Below, piece after piece: positions 42,350-52,485 of a stretch of 64,000 nt of DNA. The notes under the pieces are model-generated. The model made no database searches, was not told the DNA's origin, and saw nothing but the letters and a program-made list of their open reading frames with translations. This DNA is from Kineococcus sp. NBC_00420. GTDB lineage: Bacteria > Actinomycetota > Actinomycetes > Actinomycetales > Kineococcaceae. The DNA lies in assembly GCF_036021035.1 (NCBI RefSeq), contig NZ_CP107930.1, forward strand, positions 3,038,001-3,102,000, in the 5' to 3' direction. Numbering within the stretch: position 1 is the first letter of the stretch; every line of letters begins with the position of its first letter. A program made the translations under genes and the position numbers.

Positions 42350-43927
42350 GTGGCGATCCCTGCGGTGCGCGTCACGCCCCTGGTGGACCAGGTGCGTGCG
42401 CTCGAGCGCGCCCGCGGGTACGAACTGCTGGCCCAGGGCGAGGCCGCCGCGGCGATCGAGGCCGCGGCCGAGGCCGCGGGGGACCGCGTCGCCGCCGTCC
42501 GCGCCGCCCTCGTGCGGGCCGACGGCATCGGCACGACGGGCGACGTGGAGACCGCCGGCCTGATCGTGCAGAGCGCCGTCCGGGTCGCCGAGGAGACCGG
42601 CGACGACGAACTCCTCGCCCGCACCCACTTCCTGCGGTTCCAGTTGCACCTGCAGGCGGGAGACGTCGCCGAGTCCCGCTGGCACGCGATCCGTGCCGTC
42701 GAGGTCCTCCCCGCGGACGCCCCGGCCTGGTTGCGCGCCGAGCACCTCCTGGCGCTCACCGTCGTCCTCGACCGTGCCGTCGACTCCCACGAGGCCGTCA
42801 TCGCGGAGGTCCTGGCGATCGCTGCGAGCGAGGACGACCCGGCGCTGGAACTCTTCGCGCTGAACAACACCGCCTGGGAGCACGCCGACGTCGGGCACGT
42901 CGACGAGGCCGTCCGGCTGGCCGCACGCATGCGCCGCGTCGCCGCCGCCTCGGGGATCCCGCTGCGCATGGCCGACCTCGACACCGTCGCCACGGTCGAG
43001 CTGCGGGCGGGGCGGTTCGAGGAGGCCTGGTCGGCCATCACCGAGGCGTTCCAGCCGGGCTGTCCCGACAACGGCGCCGACCACGAACCCATCGCGCGCC
43101 TCACGGCGTTCCGGATCCTCATCGGTCTCGAGCGGACCGAGGCGGCGTTCGAGCAGCTCCAGGCCGCCCGCACCCTGGCGACCGAGCGGCACCTCCCGGG
43201 GGTGCTCGCCGAGGTCGAGGAGGCGGACGCGACCTACCGCGCCACGACGGGCGACTGGGAGGGGGCCTACCGCGCGCACGTCCGCTTCCACCGGGAGCAC
43301 GTGCGCCTGCAGGACCGTCAGAACGCCGCGCGAGCCCTGCTCGCCCAGGTGCAGTTCGACGCCTCCACCGCCCGACGCGACCGGGACAGGTTCCGCACCC
43401 TCGCGCTCACGGACTCCCTCACGGGTCTGCCCAACCGTCGCGCGGTCGAGGAGCACGTCCGCGAGGTGCTCGACGGGCCCGGCCCCGTCACCGTCGCCAT
43501 CGTGGACCTCGACCACTTCAAACGCGTCAACGACGAACGTTCCCACGACGCCGGTGACGCCGTCCTGCGTGAGCTGGGGGTCCTGCTGCGGCACTACGTC
43601 GACGGTGCCCCGGGGAAGTTCTGCGCACGCCTCGGCGGTGAGGAGTTCGTCGTCGTGTGGGAGGGGTGGTCCGTCAGCGCCGTCGAACTCTCGGCGGAGA
43701 CGCTGCGGTCCGGGATCGAGCAGCACGACTGGCTCCCCTCTGCGGCAGGGATTCCCATCACGGTCAGCGTCGGTTTCGCCACGACCGTCGCCGAATCGCT
43801 GACGACCTGGTCCGACCTCCTGGCCCGTGCCGACGCCCGCCTCTACGAGGCCAAGCGCGCTGGACGCAACCGGGTCCTCGGCCCGCAGGGTCCACCCGCA
43901 CCGCACGCTCGGGGCTCCGGTCGCTGA
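42350..43927 (+). CDS. Diguanylate cyclase with N-terminal TPR-like region
   Basis: A 525-residue protein. Residues about 1-330 are Ala/Leu/Glu-rich helical repeats like TPRs. The GGDEF domain starts at LALTDSLTGLPNRRAVEEHV; DLDHFKRVND binds metal; RLGGEEFVVVW is an active GGEEF site; the end, SDLLARADARLYEAKRAGRNRV, is standard. It should make cyclic di-GMP. No RxxD inhibitory site is clear. The helical part probably senses or docks to a partner. Confidence 0.85.
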   Translation: MAIPAVRVTPLVDQVRALERARGYELLAQGEAAAAIEAAAEAAGDRVAAVRAALVRADGIGTTGDVETAGLIVQSAVRVAEETGDDELLARTHFLRFQLHLQAGDVAESRWHAIRAVEVLPADAPAWLRAEHLLALTVVLDRAVDSHEAVIAEVLAIAASEDDPALELFALNNTAWEHADVGHVDEAVRLAARMRRVAAASGIPLRMADLDTVATVELRAGRFEEAWSAITEAFQPGCPDNGADHEPIARLTAFRILIGLERTEAAFEQLQAARTLATERHLPGVLAEVEEADATYRATTGDWEGAYRAHVRFHREHVRLQDRQNAARALLAQVQFDASTARRDRDRFRTLALTDSLTGLPNRRAVEEHVREVLDGPGPVTVAIVDLDHFKRVNDERSHDAGDAVLRELGVLLRHYVDGAPGKFCARLGGEEFVVVWEGWSVSAVELSAETLRSGIEQHDWLPSAAGIPITVSVGFATTVAESLTTWSDLLARADARLYEAKRAGRNRVLGPQGPPAPHARGSGR

Positions 43928-43944
43928 GTCCGGCGCGGGAGGTC

Positions 43945-44391
43945 TCAGGCCGGTGGCAGGCGACGCCTCGGGAGCGGGCTGGAGTACACGACGTTCGTCG
44001 TGATGCCACCGAGCGTCGCCAACCGCCCGGCGATCCGTTCCAGGTCCGGCATGGAGCGGGCGACGACCTTGACGATGAAGCAGTCCGCGCCCGTCACGTG
44101 GTGCGCCTCGACGATCTCCGGGGTCGTGTCGACGACGTCGTGGAAGGGCTTGTAGTTGCCGGTCGGGTAGGCCAGCCGCACGAACGCCGTGATCGCGAAC
44201 CCGAGGGCCTGCGGGTCGACGACCGCGCTGTAGCCCGTGACCACGCCCCCCTCGGTGAGGCGGCGCAGCCGTTCGGCGGTGGCGCTGGCGGAGAGGTTGA
44301 TCGTCCGGGCCAGGTCGGCGACGGAGATCCGGCCGTCGAGCTGCAGCTGCTCGACGATGCGGTGGTCGGTGGCGTCGAGGTCGAGAGGCAC
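43945..44391 (-). CDS. Lrp/AsnC-family regulator
   Basis: A 148-residue protein. N-terminal HTH: LDATDHRIVEQLQLDGRISVADLARTINLS; C-terminal RAM ligand-binding domain with VEAHHVTGADCFIVKVVARS. The start is three bases after the TetR stop, so the two regulators are probably one transcript. The target is unknown. Confidence 0.85.
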   Translation of the reverse strand: MPLDLDATDHRIVEQLQLDGRISVADLARTINLSASATAERLRRLTEGGVVTGYSAVVDPQALGFAITAFVRLAYPTGNYKPFHDVVDTTPEIVEAHHVTGADCFIVKVVARSMPDLERIAGRLATLGGITTNVVYSSPLPRRRLPPA

Positions 44392-44394
44392 CGC

Positions 44395-45892
<1,498 letters not shown>

Positions 45893-45906
45893 ACCCGGCC
45901 TGAACC

Positions 45907-46776
45907 TCAGGGCAGGTCGCGGCCCAGCCAGTGGTGGGCGTACGGGTCGTCGTTGAAGGGCTCGACGTCGGCGTAACCGAGCCGGGCGTACATCGCCCGG
46001 GCCTCGACGAGGTCGTCGCGGGTGTCGAGGCGGATCCTCGTCCGTCCGTTCTCCGCGGCGAAACCCTCGAGACGCCGGACGAGCCGGCTGCCGAGACCCC
46101 GCCCCCGGGCGGCGGGGGCGATCCAGACCCGGGTGAGTTCCGTGACGTCCGCGTCCACGTGGCGCAGCCCGCCGCAGCCGAGTTCGCGTGGGCCGTCACG
46201 GACCACGAACAGCGCACCCGTCGGACCCGTGAGGTCGTGGCTGGGACCTTCCGCCATCGCCCGGCTCACCTCGGCGGGCGTCGCGGGACGCCCGTACCAG
46301 CGAGTGACGATGTCCTCGTAGTACGCCGTGAGGACGTCGTCCGCCTCGGCGGGAGGGGTCAGCACGAACTCGACCCGGGGACGCCGGTGCAGCACGACCT
46401 GGCGGGTGTCGGAGAACCCTGCGCCTCGGTAGAGCTCGACGAGTTCCGGGTCGCAGAACAGGGTCGTCGTCGCACCGTCCGGGAGTTGTTCGAGCAGGGC
46501 CTCGAGGAGTTCCCGGGCGAGACCCCGGCCGCGGAACTCCCGGTCGACGACGACGTCCTCGACGTACGCGCGGAACGCCCCGTCGGAGACCGCCCGGGCG
46601 AAACCCACCACGCGCCGGCCGACCCGAGCCGCGACGGCAGGCCCGCGGTCCAGGACGTCCTGCACGGTCGACGGGGTGCGCTCGGGCCACCACCCCTCGG
46701 CCGCGAAGAGGGCGAGCACCGCGGAGGGGTCGAGCGGTTCCTCCGCGTGGGTCGCGATGCGCCAGGACGTCGTCAC
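45907..46776 (-). CDS. Tandem GNAT acetyltransferase
   Basis: A 289-residue protein with two GNAT domains. Domain 1: VEDVVVDREFRGRGLARELLEALL; domain 2: RVWIAPAARGRGLGSRLVRRLEGF with RLDTRDDLVEARAMYARLGY. Both have intact RGRG(L) acetyl-CoA loops. GTG 46776 lies four bases after the phosphotransferase stop, so the genes are co-transcribed. The substrate is unknown; an antibiotic or amine is possible given the neighbour. Confidence 0.8.
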   Translation of the reverse strand: MTTSWRIATHAEEPLDPSAVLALFAAEGWWPERTPSTVQDVLDRGPAVAARVGRRVVGFARAVSDGAFRAYVEDVVVDREFRGRGLARELLEALLEQLPDGATTTLFCDPELVELYRGAGFSDTRQVVLHRRPRVEFVLTPPAEADDVLTAYYEDIVTRWYGRPATPAEVSRAMAEGPSHDLTGPTGALFVVRDGPRELGCGGLRHVDADVTELTRVWIAPAARGRGLGSRLVRRLEGFAAENGRTRIRLDTRDDLVEARAMYARLGYADVEPFNDDPYAHHWLGRDLP

Positions 46777-46780
46777 GGGC

Positions 46781-47617
46781 TCAGTCCACCAGAGCCGCGA
46801 GCAGCGGGCGACGGTGACGCAGCACCCAGTCCGCACTGGCGGTGCGCCACGCCATCGCCCACAACGGCGCCGGATCGGTGCTGGCCGGCGTGACGGCGGC
46901 CTCCACGGCCTGGGTGTGGGCGTCCGCGACGATCACCGAGACCACGTGGTCCAGCAGGGCCTCACGGTGTGCGCGGGCCAGGCCGTAGCCGTCGACGAGC
47001 AGCCGCAACCGTCGGGCGCGGTCCTCGATCGACCCGAGACCCTGGAGCTCGGCGACCTGGTCGCCCACGAGGTGCGCGTTGAGCCACGCCGCCTGCGCGA
47101 GTTCGACCAGGGGATCGACCGGACCCGCTGTCTCCCAGTCGATCAGTGCCACCGGGAGGCCGTCCCTCGCGACGATGTTCCACGGTCCGGTGTCGCAGTG
47201 CCCCAGGACGCGGGGAGTCCGCCCGAGGTCCCGGCCGAACCAGGGCTGCCACTCCGCGTCGTGCGGGGGGACGAACGTCGCCGTCGCGTCGTGAAGCCGG
47301 CGGAGGAGTTGGCCGACCGCGGCGGTCCCGTCGTCGGACCAGGCGTGCGGGTGCACGAACCCGCCCGGGACGAACTCCACCGCCTCGCGGCCGTCGGCGG
47401 CGAAACCGTCACCGACGGGGCGGGGAGAACCCTCGAACCCGACGTCCGCCAGGTGCCGCAGCAGGGCCATGACGGTGCGCGACCAGGGACGGGCCGGGCG
47501 CAGGACGACGTCACCCCGCCGGGTGACGGTGCTGCGGCCACCGCCGGTGAGAACGGTCTCGTCGGGCGGGGTGCCGGTCACGGGCCCACCGTGCAGCACG
47601 TCCCTGCCGTCGCGCAC
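46781..47617 (-). CDS. Aminoglycoside-phosphotransferase-like (APH) kinase
   Basis: A 278-residue APH/ChoK-fold kinase. VVLRPARPWSRTVMALLRHL is the N-lobe; LGHCDTGPWNIVARDGLPVAL is the catalytic HxDxxxxN loop (H-D-N) and LIDWETAGPVDPLVELA the metal-binding Asp. GTG 47617 is chosen because GGGGGGAAACCGG precedes it; GTG 47581 is a shorter option. It phosphorylates a hydroxyl on a small molecule; sequence does not show which. Confidence 0.75.
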   Translation of the reverse strand: MRDGRDVLHGGPVTGTPPDETVLTGGGRSTVTRRGDVVLRPARPWSRTVMALLRHLADVGFEGSPRPVGDGFAADGREAVEFVPGGFVHPHAWSDDGTAAVGQLLRRLHDATATFVPPHDAEWQPWFGRDLGRTPRVLGHCDTGPWNIVARDGLPVALIDWETAGPVDPLVELAQAAWLNAHLVGDQVAELQGLGSIEDRARRLRLLVDGYGLARAHREALLDHVVSVIVADAHTQAVEAAVTPASTDPAPLWAMAWRTASADWVLRHRRPLLAALVD

Positions 47618-47636
47618 CCGGTTTCCCCCCGCCAGG

Positions 47637-48434
47637 TCAGTCGCGGTGTCCGGGGGTTCGGAAGAGCCCCGCGTGCAGCGCACCGGCGAGCGCGGCGCCC
47701 ACCAGCGGGGCGAGGACGAAGAGCCAGAGCTGCTCCAGAGCCGGTCCTCCCGCGAAGAGGGCCGGGCCGAGGGAGCGCGCGGGGTTCACCGAGGTGTTGT
47801 CGACCGGGATCGACACCAGGTGGATCAGCGTCAGGGCCAGCCCGATCGCCACGGGGGCGAGGGCCTTCGGTGCGCGGGGTGCGGTGGCGCCGAGGACGAC
47901 CAGCACGAAGACGGCGGTGAGGACGACCTCGACCACGAGGGCCGCGAGCAGGGAGTACCCGGCCGGTGAACGCTCGCCGTAGCCGTTGGTGGCGAACCCC
48001 GAGGTCGCCGCGTCGAAACCGGGACGTCCGGAGGCGACGGTGAACAGGACCGCCGCCCCGGCGACGGCGCCGACGACCTGGGCCAGCGCGTACCCCGGGA
48101 GGTCGCGCCACGGCAGGCGTCCCGCCACGGCGAGGCCGAGGCTGACGGCGGGGTTGAAGTGCCCACCGGACACCCCTCCGAACGTGGCGGCCATGGCGAG
48201 CACGGTCAGCCCGAAGGCCACGGCGACCCCCAGGTAGCCGATACCCACCGCGGTGCCGTCCGTGGTCGTCGTCGCGGCAGCGAGCACGGCGGCCCCGCAG
48301 CCGCCGAGGACGAGCACGAACGTCCCGATCGCCTCCGCGGCGAGCTTCACCGCGGTCCGCGGTTCGGTCACCGCGTCCGTGGAGTCACCTTCCCGGGGGG
48401 TGGTCACGCCGTGGTGACGGCTCGGCGCGCTCAC
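47637..48434 (-). CDS. aqpZ: Aquaporin Z-type water channel
   Basis: A 265-residue MIP-family channel. Both pore motifs are present: [11 protein letters not shown] and [13 protein letters not shown]. The narrow-pore residues fit AqpZ-like water channels (His/Arg positions visible near VNPARS). Six helices plus two half helices. The GTG at 48434 overlaps the upstream stop (GTGA). It is third in an operon with an Asp23/Gls24 protein, suggesting osmotic or envelope stress control. Confidence 0.85.
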   Translation of the reverse strand: MSAPSRHHGVTTPREGDSTDAVTEPRTAVKLAAEAIGTFVLVLGGCGAAVLAAATTTTDGTAVGIGYLGVAVAFGLTVLAMAATFGGVSGGHFNPAVSLGLAVAGRLPWRDLPGYALAQVVGAVAGAAVLFTVASGRPGFDAATSGFATNGYGERSPAGYSLLAALVVEVVLTAVFVLVVLGATAPRAPKALAPVAIGLALTLIHLVSIPVDNTSVNPARSLGPALFAGGPALEQLWLFVLAPLVGAALAGALHAGLFRTPGHRD

Positions 48435-48664
48435 CGTCGGCCCCGCAGCAGACCCCGACGGCGTGCGGACGTGCCGGTGTCCGCGTCACGGCGGTCGCGC
48501 TCGACGGTGTCGGCGGCCCGGGTGAGCCCGCGGGTGACGGTCGTGGCGCCACCGCGTCGCGCCTCGAGGCGGCGGGCGAGGCGCCGGGCCCCGGAAGCCA
48601 CGAGGGGGACGGCGACGGTGGTGAGCAGCCACCGCCGCAGGACGGTGTTGATCAGGAAGGGCAC
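48431..48664 (-). CDS. Small basic protein (77 aa)
   Basis: A 77-residue protein with one N-terminal hydrophobic segment ([14 protein letters not shown]) and an Arg-rich remainder. It sits between the Asp23/Gls24 gene and aqpZ. Similar short basic membrane proteins often accompany Asp23 genes in actinobacteria. Function unknown. Confidence 0.55.
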   Translation of the reverse strand: MPFLINTVLRRWLLTTVAVPLVASGARRLARRLEARRGGATTVTRGLTRAADTVERDRRDADTGTSARRRGLLRGRR

Positions 48665-48713
48665 GGGTTTCTCCTCGGTGTGGTGGTGCGGCGCCGGGGT
48701 GGCGGGACGGTCC

Positions 48714-49130
48714 TCAACGGACCCGCTCGGCGGGGTCCTCGCCCTCGACGGGCAGGTGCAGGTCCTGGACGGTGACGTTGACCTCGGTGACCGTCAGGTC
48801 GGTCATCCGCCGGACGGCGGCGGCCACCTCGCGGCGCACCCCGGCGGCGACGTCGACGACGTCGCTGCCGTACTCCGCGACGAGGACGACGTCGACCACG
48901 GCCTGCGTCTCGCCGACCGTCGCGTGGACACCCGTCGCCAGGTCCGGCCGACTGCGGGGGGTGCGCTCGCGCACGACGGCGACGGCGCGGGCCGCGCTGC
49001 CGCCCAGGGCGAACACCCCCGGCACCTCGCGGGCGGCGATGCCGGCGATGGTGGCGACCACGTCGTCGGCCATCGTGGTGCTCCCCTCCGGGGTCGCGGC
49101 CCAACTGGTGGTGGTGGTGTCCTGCGGCAC
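48714..49130 (-). CDS. Asp23/Gls24-family envelope stress protein
   Basis: A 138-residue protein. VVATIAGIAAREVPGVFALG, VHATVGETQAVVDVVLVAEYG and VEVNVTVQDLHLP-like ending (TEVNVTVQDLHLPV) define the Asp23 family, whose members sit at the membrane and respond to alkaline or envelope stress. The GTG follows GAGGAG by eight bases. A TetR-type palindrome lies just upstream (49185-49199). It begins an operon with a small basic protein and aqpZ. Confidence 0.85.
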   Translation of the reverse strand: MPQDTTTTSWAATPEGSTTMADDVVATIAGIAAREVPGVFALGGSAARAVAVVRERTPRSRPDLATGVHATVGETQAVVDVVLVAEYGSDVVDVAAGVRREVAAAVRRMTDLTVTEVNVTVQDLHLPVEGEDPAERVR

Positions 49131-49184
49131 GGGACCGTCTCCTCGGCGTCGTCGGTCCGGCTGGGACGGCCGGGTCAGGAAGAG

Positions 49185-49199
49185 ACTTACACCGTAAGT
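49185..49199 (-). promoter_or_regulatory. TetR operator, copy 1
   Basis: ACTTAC-ACC-GTAAGT, a perfect palindrome 55 bases upstream of the Asp23/Gls24 start and ~100 bases before the TetR gene. A matching copy lies at 50117-50131 in the same orientation relative to its gene. Confidence 0.75.
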
Positions 49200-49300
49200 T
49201 CGACGAGCGCCAGCCTGGGTGGGACCCCTGTGGCACCCGTCCGGGCCGCTGCGGGACCCGGCGGAAGGCGCAGCGGGAGCAGCGGTGCCAGGATCGGGAC

Positions 49301-50092
49301 GTGGCGGCAACCCCTGACGACGGTGGGCCCACCGAGGCCCGGCGCAGCGACGAACCCGACCCGGGTCACCTGCCCGACGTGGACGAGCTGGTGGTCGACG
49401 GGCAGGAACGACCTTCCGACCGGGTCCCGCTCAGTCGTGAGCGCATCCTGTCCACGGCCCTGCGCTCCATCGACGAGGAGGGCCTGGCCGCGCTGACGAT
49501 GCGACGCCTCGGGGCGCGGCTCGGAGTCGAGGCGATGTCCCTCTACCGCTACGTCCCGGGCCGCGAGGCCCTCCTCGACGGGGTCGTCGACGCGCTGGTC
49601 GGCGAGCTCGACCACGACGCGGACGTCCTGCGGTCCCCCGAACACGGGTGGCAGGACTTCCTGCAGCGGATGGCCCACGGTGTCCGGCGCATGGCCATCG
49701 CCCACCCCAAGGCCTTCCCCCTCATCGCCTCGACGCCCCCCGAGGCGCCGTGGCTGCGTCCGCCGCTGCGCAGCATCAGCTGGGTGGAGACGTTCCTCTC
49801 CGGGCTGGTGCAGCAGGGGTTCTCCGACCAGGAGGCCGTGGCGGCCTACCGGGCGTTCACCAGCTTCCTGCTGGGGAACCTGCTCCTGGAGGTGGCCCAG
49901 CGGGGTGGTGCGGTCGGACCCCTGGACCTGGTGGACGAGGAGGAACCCGTCGGGGGCCTCGACGACGCGCCCATCGTGCGGCGCCTGGCCCGGAGGCTGG
50001 GGGAGGACCGGGCGTTGCAGGAGTTCGAGGAGTCGCTGGAGAGCCTCATCGACCGGATCTCCGCCCAGGTGCTCGGCGGCAGCGGCGCCTGA
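49301..50092 (+). CDS. TetR-family regulator of the envelope stress cluster
   Basis: A 263-residue TetR protein of the TetR_C (tetracycline-repressor-like) type. A ~40-residue acidic, Pro-rich head precedes the HTH LSRERILSTALRSIDEEGLA and GARLGVEAMSLYRYVPGREA. The C-terminal ligand domain has WLRPPLRSISWVETFLSGL. CAGGAT lies six bases before the GTG, suggesting leaderless expression. Operators CTTAC-N3-GTAAG lie before and after the gene. Confidence 0.85.
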   Translation: MAATPDDGGPTEARRSDEPDPGHLPDVDELVVDGQERPSDRVPLSRERILSTALRSIDEEGLAALTMRRLGARLGVEAMSLYRYVPGREALLDGVVDALVGELDHDADVLRSPEHGWQDFLQRMAHGVRRMAIAHPKAFPLIASTPPEAPWLRPPLRSISWVETFLSGLVQQGFSDQEAVAAYRAFTSFLLGNLLLEVAQRGGAVGPLDLVDEEEPVGGLDDAPIVRRLARRLGEDRALQEFEESLESLIDRISAQVLGGSGA

Positions 50093-50116
50093 GCGTCCCG
50101 AGTGGCCCCCTCCCGG

Positions 50117-50131
50117 ACTTACGGTGTAAGA
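50117..50131 (+). promoter_or_regulatory. TetR operator, copy 2
   Basis: ACTTACGGTGTAAGA, 14 of 15 bases equal to the reverse complement of copy 1, 59 bases upstream of the membrane gene at 50190. It includes a TACGGT -10-like hexamer. Confidence 0.7.
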
Positions 50132-50189
50132 CTGCGGGACGTGGCCGCCGGAGAGGGCGCCACGCCCTCTGTGAGGACCGAGGCCACCG

Positions 50190-50615
50190 ATGTCGCGCAC
50201 ACTCCGCTACCGCCGTTCCGCTCGACACTTCTCGCGCCGGTTCCCGACCCGCGTGGTCGCGGTGGCGGTCGGGACGGGGTTGCTGCTCCTCAACGCCCTG
50301 CTGGTGCTCGGCCCCGTTCTCGGCCTCGCCGGTGCCGTCGCGCCCGCGAACTCCCTCCTCGACGTCCACACCGCGAGCGTCGCGGTCGTCGTCGTCCTGG
50401 GGTTCCTCGCGGCCGGCCTCTGCCTGCTGGGGGCCTACGTCGCGCGTCGGCGGGTGCTCACCTGGAGCCTGGTCGTGCTCGCCTGGGCGATCTCGCTGCT
50501 GGCGTGCCTCTGGCCCGTCATCGCCGGCGCCGAAGCGACGGTCCACCGGGTCCAGGACGTCCTCCCGTGGGTCGACGCCCTCCTGCACAGCGTCTCCGGT
50601 GTCCGCTCCGCGTGA
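50190..50615 (+). CDS. Membrane protein in the stress cluster (141 aa)
   Basis: A 141-residue protein with a strongly basic start (RYRRSARHFSRRFPTR) and three to four helices. No family recognised. It is downstream of TetR operator copy 2, so it probably belongs to the same regulon as the Asp23/Gls24 operon. The PMP3-like gene follows 62 bases later. Confidence 0.6.
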   Translation: MSRTLRYRRSARHFSRRFPTRVVAVAVGTGLLLLNALLVLGPVLGLAGAVAPANSLLDVHTASVAVVVVLGFLAAGLCLLGAYVARRRVLTWSLVVLAWAISLLACLWPVIAGAEATVHRVQDVLPWVDALLHSVSGVRSA

Positions 50616-50677
50616 CGTCCAGACGATTCCCGGACGGAGCCCAGGCCGCACCCGGGAAACTCGGAGAACGTCGGACC

Positions 50678-50836
50678 ATGCGCATCGGACTGATCGTTCT
50701 CTGCTTCTTCTTCCCCTTCCTCGCCGTCCTCCTCAAGGACGGGTTCAGCAGGAAGGTGGTCATCGCCTTCCTGCTGCAGCTCCTCGGCCACGTCCCCGGC
50801 GTCGTCTACGGCCTCGTCGTCGTCACCCGCGACTGA
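50678..50836 (+). CDS. PMP3/YqaE-family small membrane protein (52 aa)
   Basis: A 52-residue protein: MRIGLIVLCFFFPFLAVLL, then KDGFSRKVVIAFLLQLLGHV and PGVVYGLVVV. Two helices and the PGxxYG/A-like motif mark the PMP3 (UPF0057) family, linked to membrane potential and salt or cold stress. The ATG follows CGGAGAAC. It probably shares the transcript of the previous gene. Confidence 0.8.
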   Translation: MRIGLIVLCFFFPFLAVLLKDGFSRKVVIAFLLQLLGHVPGVVYGLVVVTRD

Positions 50837-50865
50837 CCCCCCTGCCGCACGGGAGACGCCTGCGC

Positions 50866-51534
50866 CTACCAGCGCAGTCCGAGCTGTTCCCCCAGCACGT
50901 CGTAGCCCAGGCTCCGCGCCACCCGGAGGGAGTCCGCCGGGCGGGCGCGCCACTGGCACAGCAGCCCGGCGGACTGCGCGTGCGCGCTCGCGCGGGCGGC
51001 GACGGTGCGGGCCAGGTGGCGCCCTCGCGCGTCGGCCCGGACGAGGACGCAGAGGTGGGCGACGTCGTTCGGCCAGAGTTCGTACCCCGCCGCGGCGAGG
51101 GTCTCGCCGTCCTCGACGACCAGGAACGAGGGAGAGTCGATCCCGGTCATCCCGCTCTCGCCCACGTCGTCGGCGGAACAGCTGCGCAGCAGGTCCTGCA
51201 GGGCATCGCCCCGGTCGGCGGGGTGGAGTTCCCCGAGCGCGATCGGGAGAGGTGCGTCGCGGGCCAGGTACGCCAGCCGGGCCGGTCCGAGCACGGCGGG
51301 AGGGGCCGGTCGGTCTCGGTGCAGGTGGTCGTCGAGAACCAGGGCCCGGTCGGCGTCGGGGGCGGTGGCCAGGACCCGGCCGGCGATCGTCACGATCCCG
51401 CACCAGCCGGCGGGGAAGACCACCGAACCCGGTGCGACCAGCGCGCGCGCCTCCTCGACCGGGGCGAAGCGTGCCCCTGGACCGGCGAGGTGTTCCCAGT
51501 GCCGGCGCACGACGTCGACCAGGGCTGAGTCCAC
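50866..51534 (-). CDS. GNAT N-acetyltransferase
   Basis: A 222-residue protein; the GNAT domain is in the C-terminal half: FLVVEDGETLAAAGYELW, VAHLCVLVRADARGRHLARTVAARA (acetyl-CoA loop RGRHLA) and RVARSLGYDVLGEQLGLRW. The N-terminal ~110 residues resemble the extra domain of some actinobacterial GNATs. GTG 51534 is chosen; the open frame to 51744 is low-complexity. The substrate is unknown. Confidence 0.7.
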   Translation of the reverse strand: MDSALVDVVRRHWEHLAGPGARFAPVEEARALVAPGSVVFPAGWCGIVTIAGRVLATAPDADRALVLDDHLHRDRPAPPAVLGPARLAYLARDAPLPIALGELHPADRGDALQDLLRSCSADDVGESGMTGIDSPSFLVVEDGETLAAAGYELWPNDVAHLCVLVRADARGRHLARTVAARASAHAQSAGLLCQWRARPADSLRVARSLGYDVLGEQLGLRW

Positions 51535-51627
51535 CGGACCATCCTGCCCGCGACGTCGCGGCCGACCACGGCGACCACGTCTCCCGGCCGGTTCAAGACC
51601 GGAACGGAACCTGCCGATCCGGCAGAC

Positions 51628-51975
51628 GTGGCGGACACCGGGTGCGGTCAGTGCGGCCGCGCCCTGGCCCCCACGGACCAGTGGTGCGGGCTCTGCTTCG
51701 CGCCCGCACCCGACGCCCGGTTCACGGCCCCCCTGCAGACCCACCGCACCGACGACCCACCGCCGCTCGAGCAGCCCGCCTTCAGGCAGTCGCGCTGGGC
51801 CGGGTCCTCGGTGACCTTCGGTCCGGTCGGTCGGATCGTCCTCACGCTCGTGCTCGTCGCGATCACCGCGCTCCTCCTCTGGTCGGGCAGCCTCGTCGGC
51901 CTCGCGGCCTGGCTCGTCGTGGCCGTGCCCTGGGCGCTGCGCGACATCTGGCGCACGGTCCGCGTCCGTCGCTGA
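51628..51975 (+). CDS. Zinc-ribbon membrane protein (115 aa)
   Basis: An N-terminal zinc ribbon (CGQCGRALAPTDQWCGLC, four Cys as CxxC-x10-CxxC), a Pro-rich linker, then two helices near residues 65-105 and an Arg-rich tail. The type is common in actinobacteria and of unknown function. Confidence 0.65.
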   Translation: MADTGCGQCGRALAPTDQWCGLCFAPAPDARFTAPLQTHRTDDPPPLEQPAFRQSRWAGSSVTFGPVGRIVLTLVLVAITALLLWSGSLVGLAAWLVVAVPWALRDIWRTVRVRR

Positions 51976-52013
51976 GGGGTGACACGCCCGTTCCCCGACG
52001 GCAGGCTGTGCGG

Positions 52014-52406
52014 GTGAACACCTCCACGACGCAGAGCGGTCGCCCGCGGTTGTCGGCGGTCGTGCTCGATTCCCCCGAACCCCCGGAACTCGCGACCTTC
52101 TACCGGCACCTGCTGGGGATGGAACCCGAGCAGTGGTCGCCGGACTGGATCGTGCTGCGCGACCCCGACGGCGGGGTCGGGATCTCGTTCCAGCGCGAGG
52201 CGGCCTACGTGCCGCCGCGGTGGCCGCAGAGCCCCGGAGAGCAGCAGGTGCAGGACCACCTCGACATCGCCGTCGACGACCTCGACGCGGGCGTCGCGCA
52301 CGCTGTCGCCGCAGGTGCGGAACTCTTCGAGTTCCAGCCGCAGGACACCGTCCGGGTGATGCGCGACCCGCACGGCCACGTCTTCTGCCTGTACCTCCCC
52401 GAGTGA
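52014..52406 (+). CDS. VOC-family (glyoxalase-like) protein
   Basis: A 130-residue VOC protein. LSAVVLDSPEPPELATFYRHLLGM is the first unit; DHLDIAVDDLDAGVAHAVAAGAEL the second; VRVMRDPHGHVFCLYLPE the end, with HGHxFCL typical of the DUF-type glyoxalase-like group. CAGGCT lies six bases before the GTG. The substrate is unknown. Confidence 0.8.
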   Translation: MNTSTTQSGRPRLSAVVLDSPEPPELATFYRHLLGMEPEQWSPDWIVLRDPDGGVGISFQREAAYVPPRWPQSPGEQQVQDHLDIAVDDLDAGVAHAVAAGAELFEFQPQDTVRVMRDPHGHVFCLYLPE

Positions 52407-52485
52407 GCGGGGCCAGCTGCGGGAGCGTACCGACGTCGTCGTCGCGGGACGCCGGTGATCCCGTTGCGGCCCCACGAGGTCGCGG

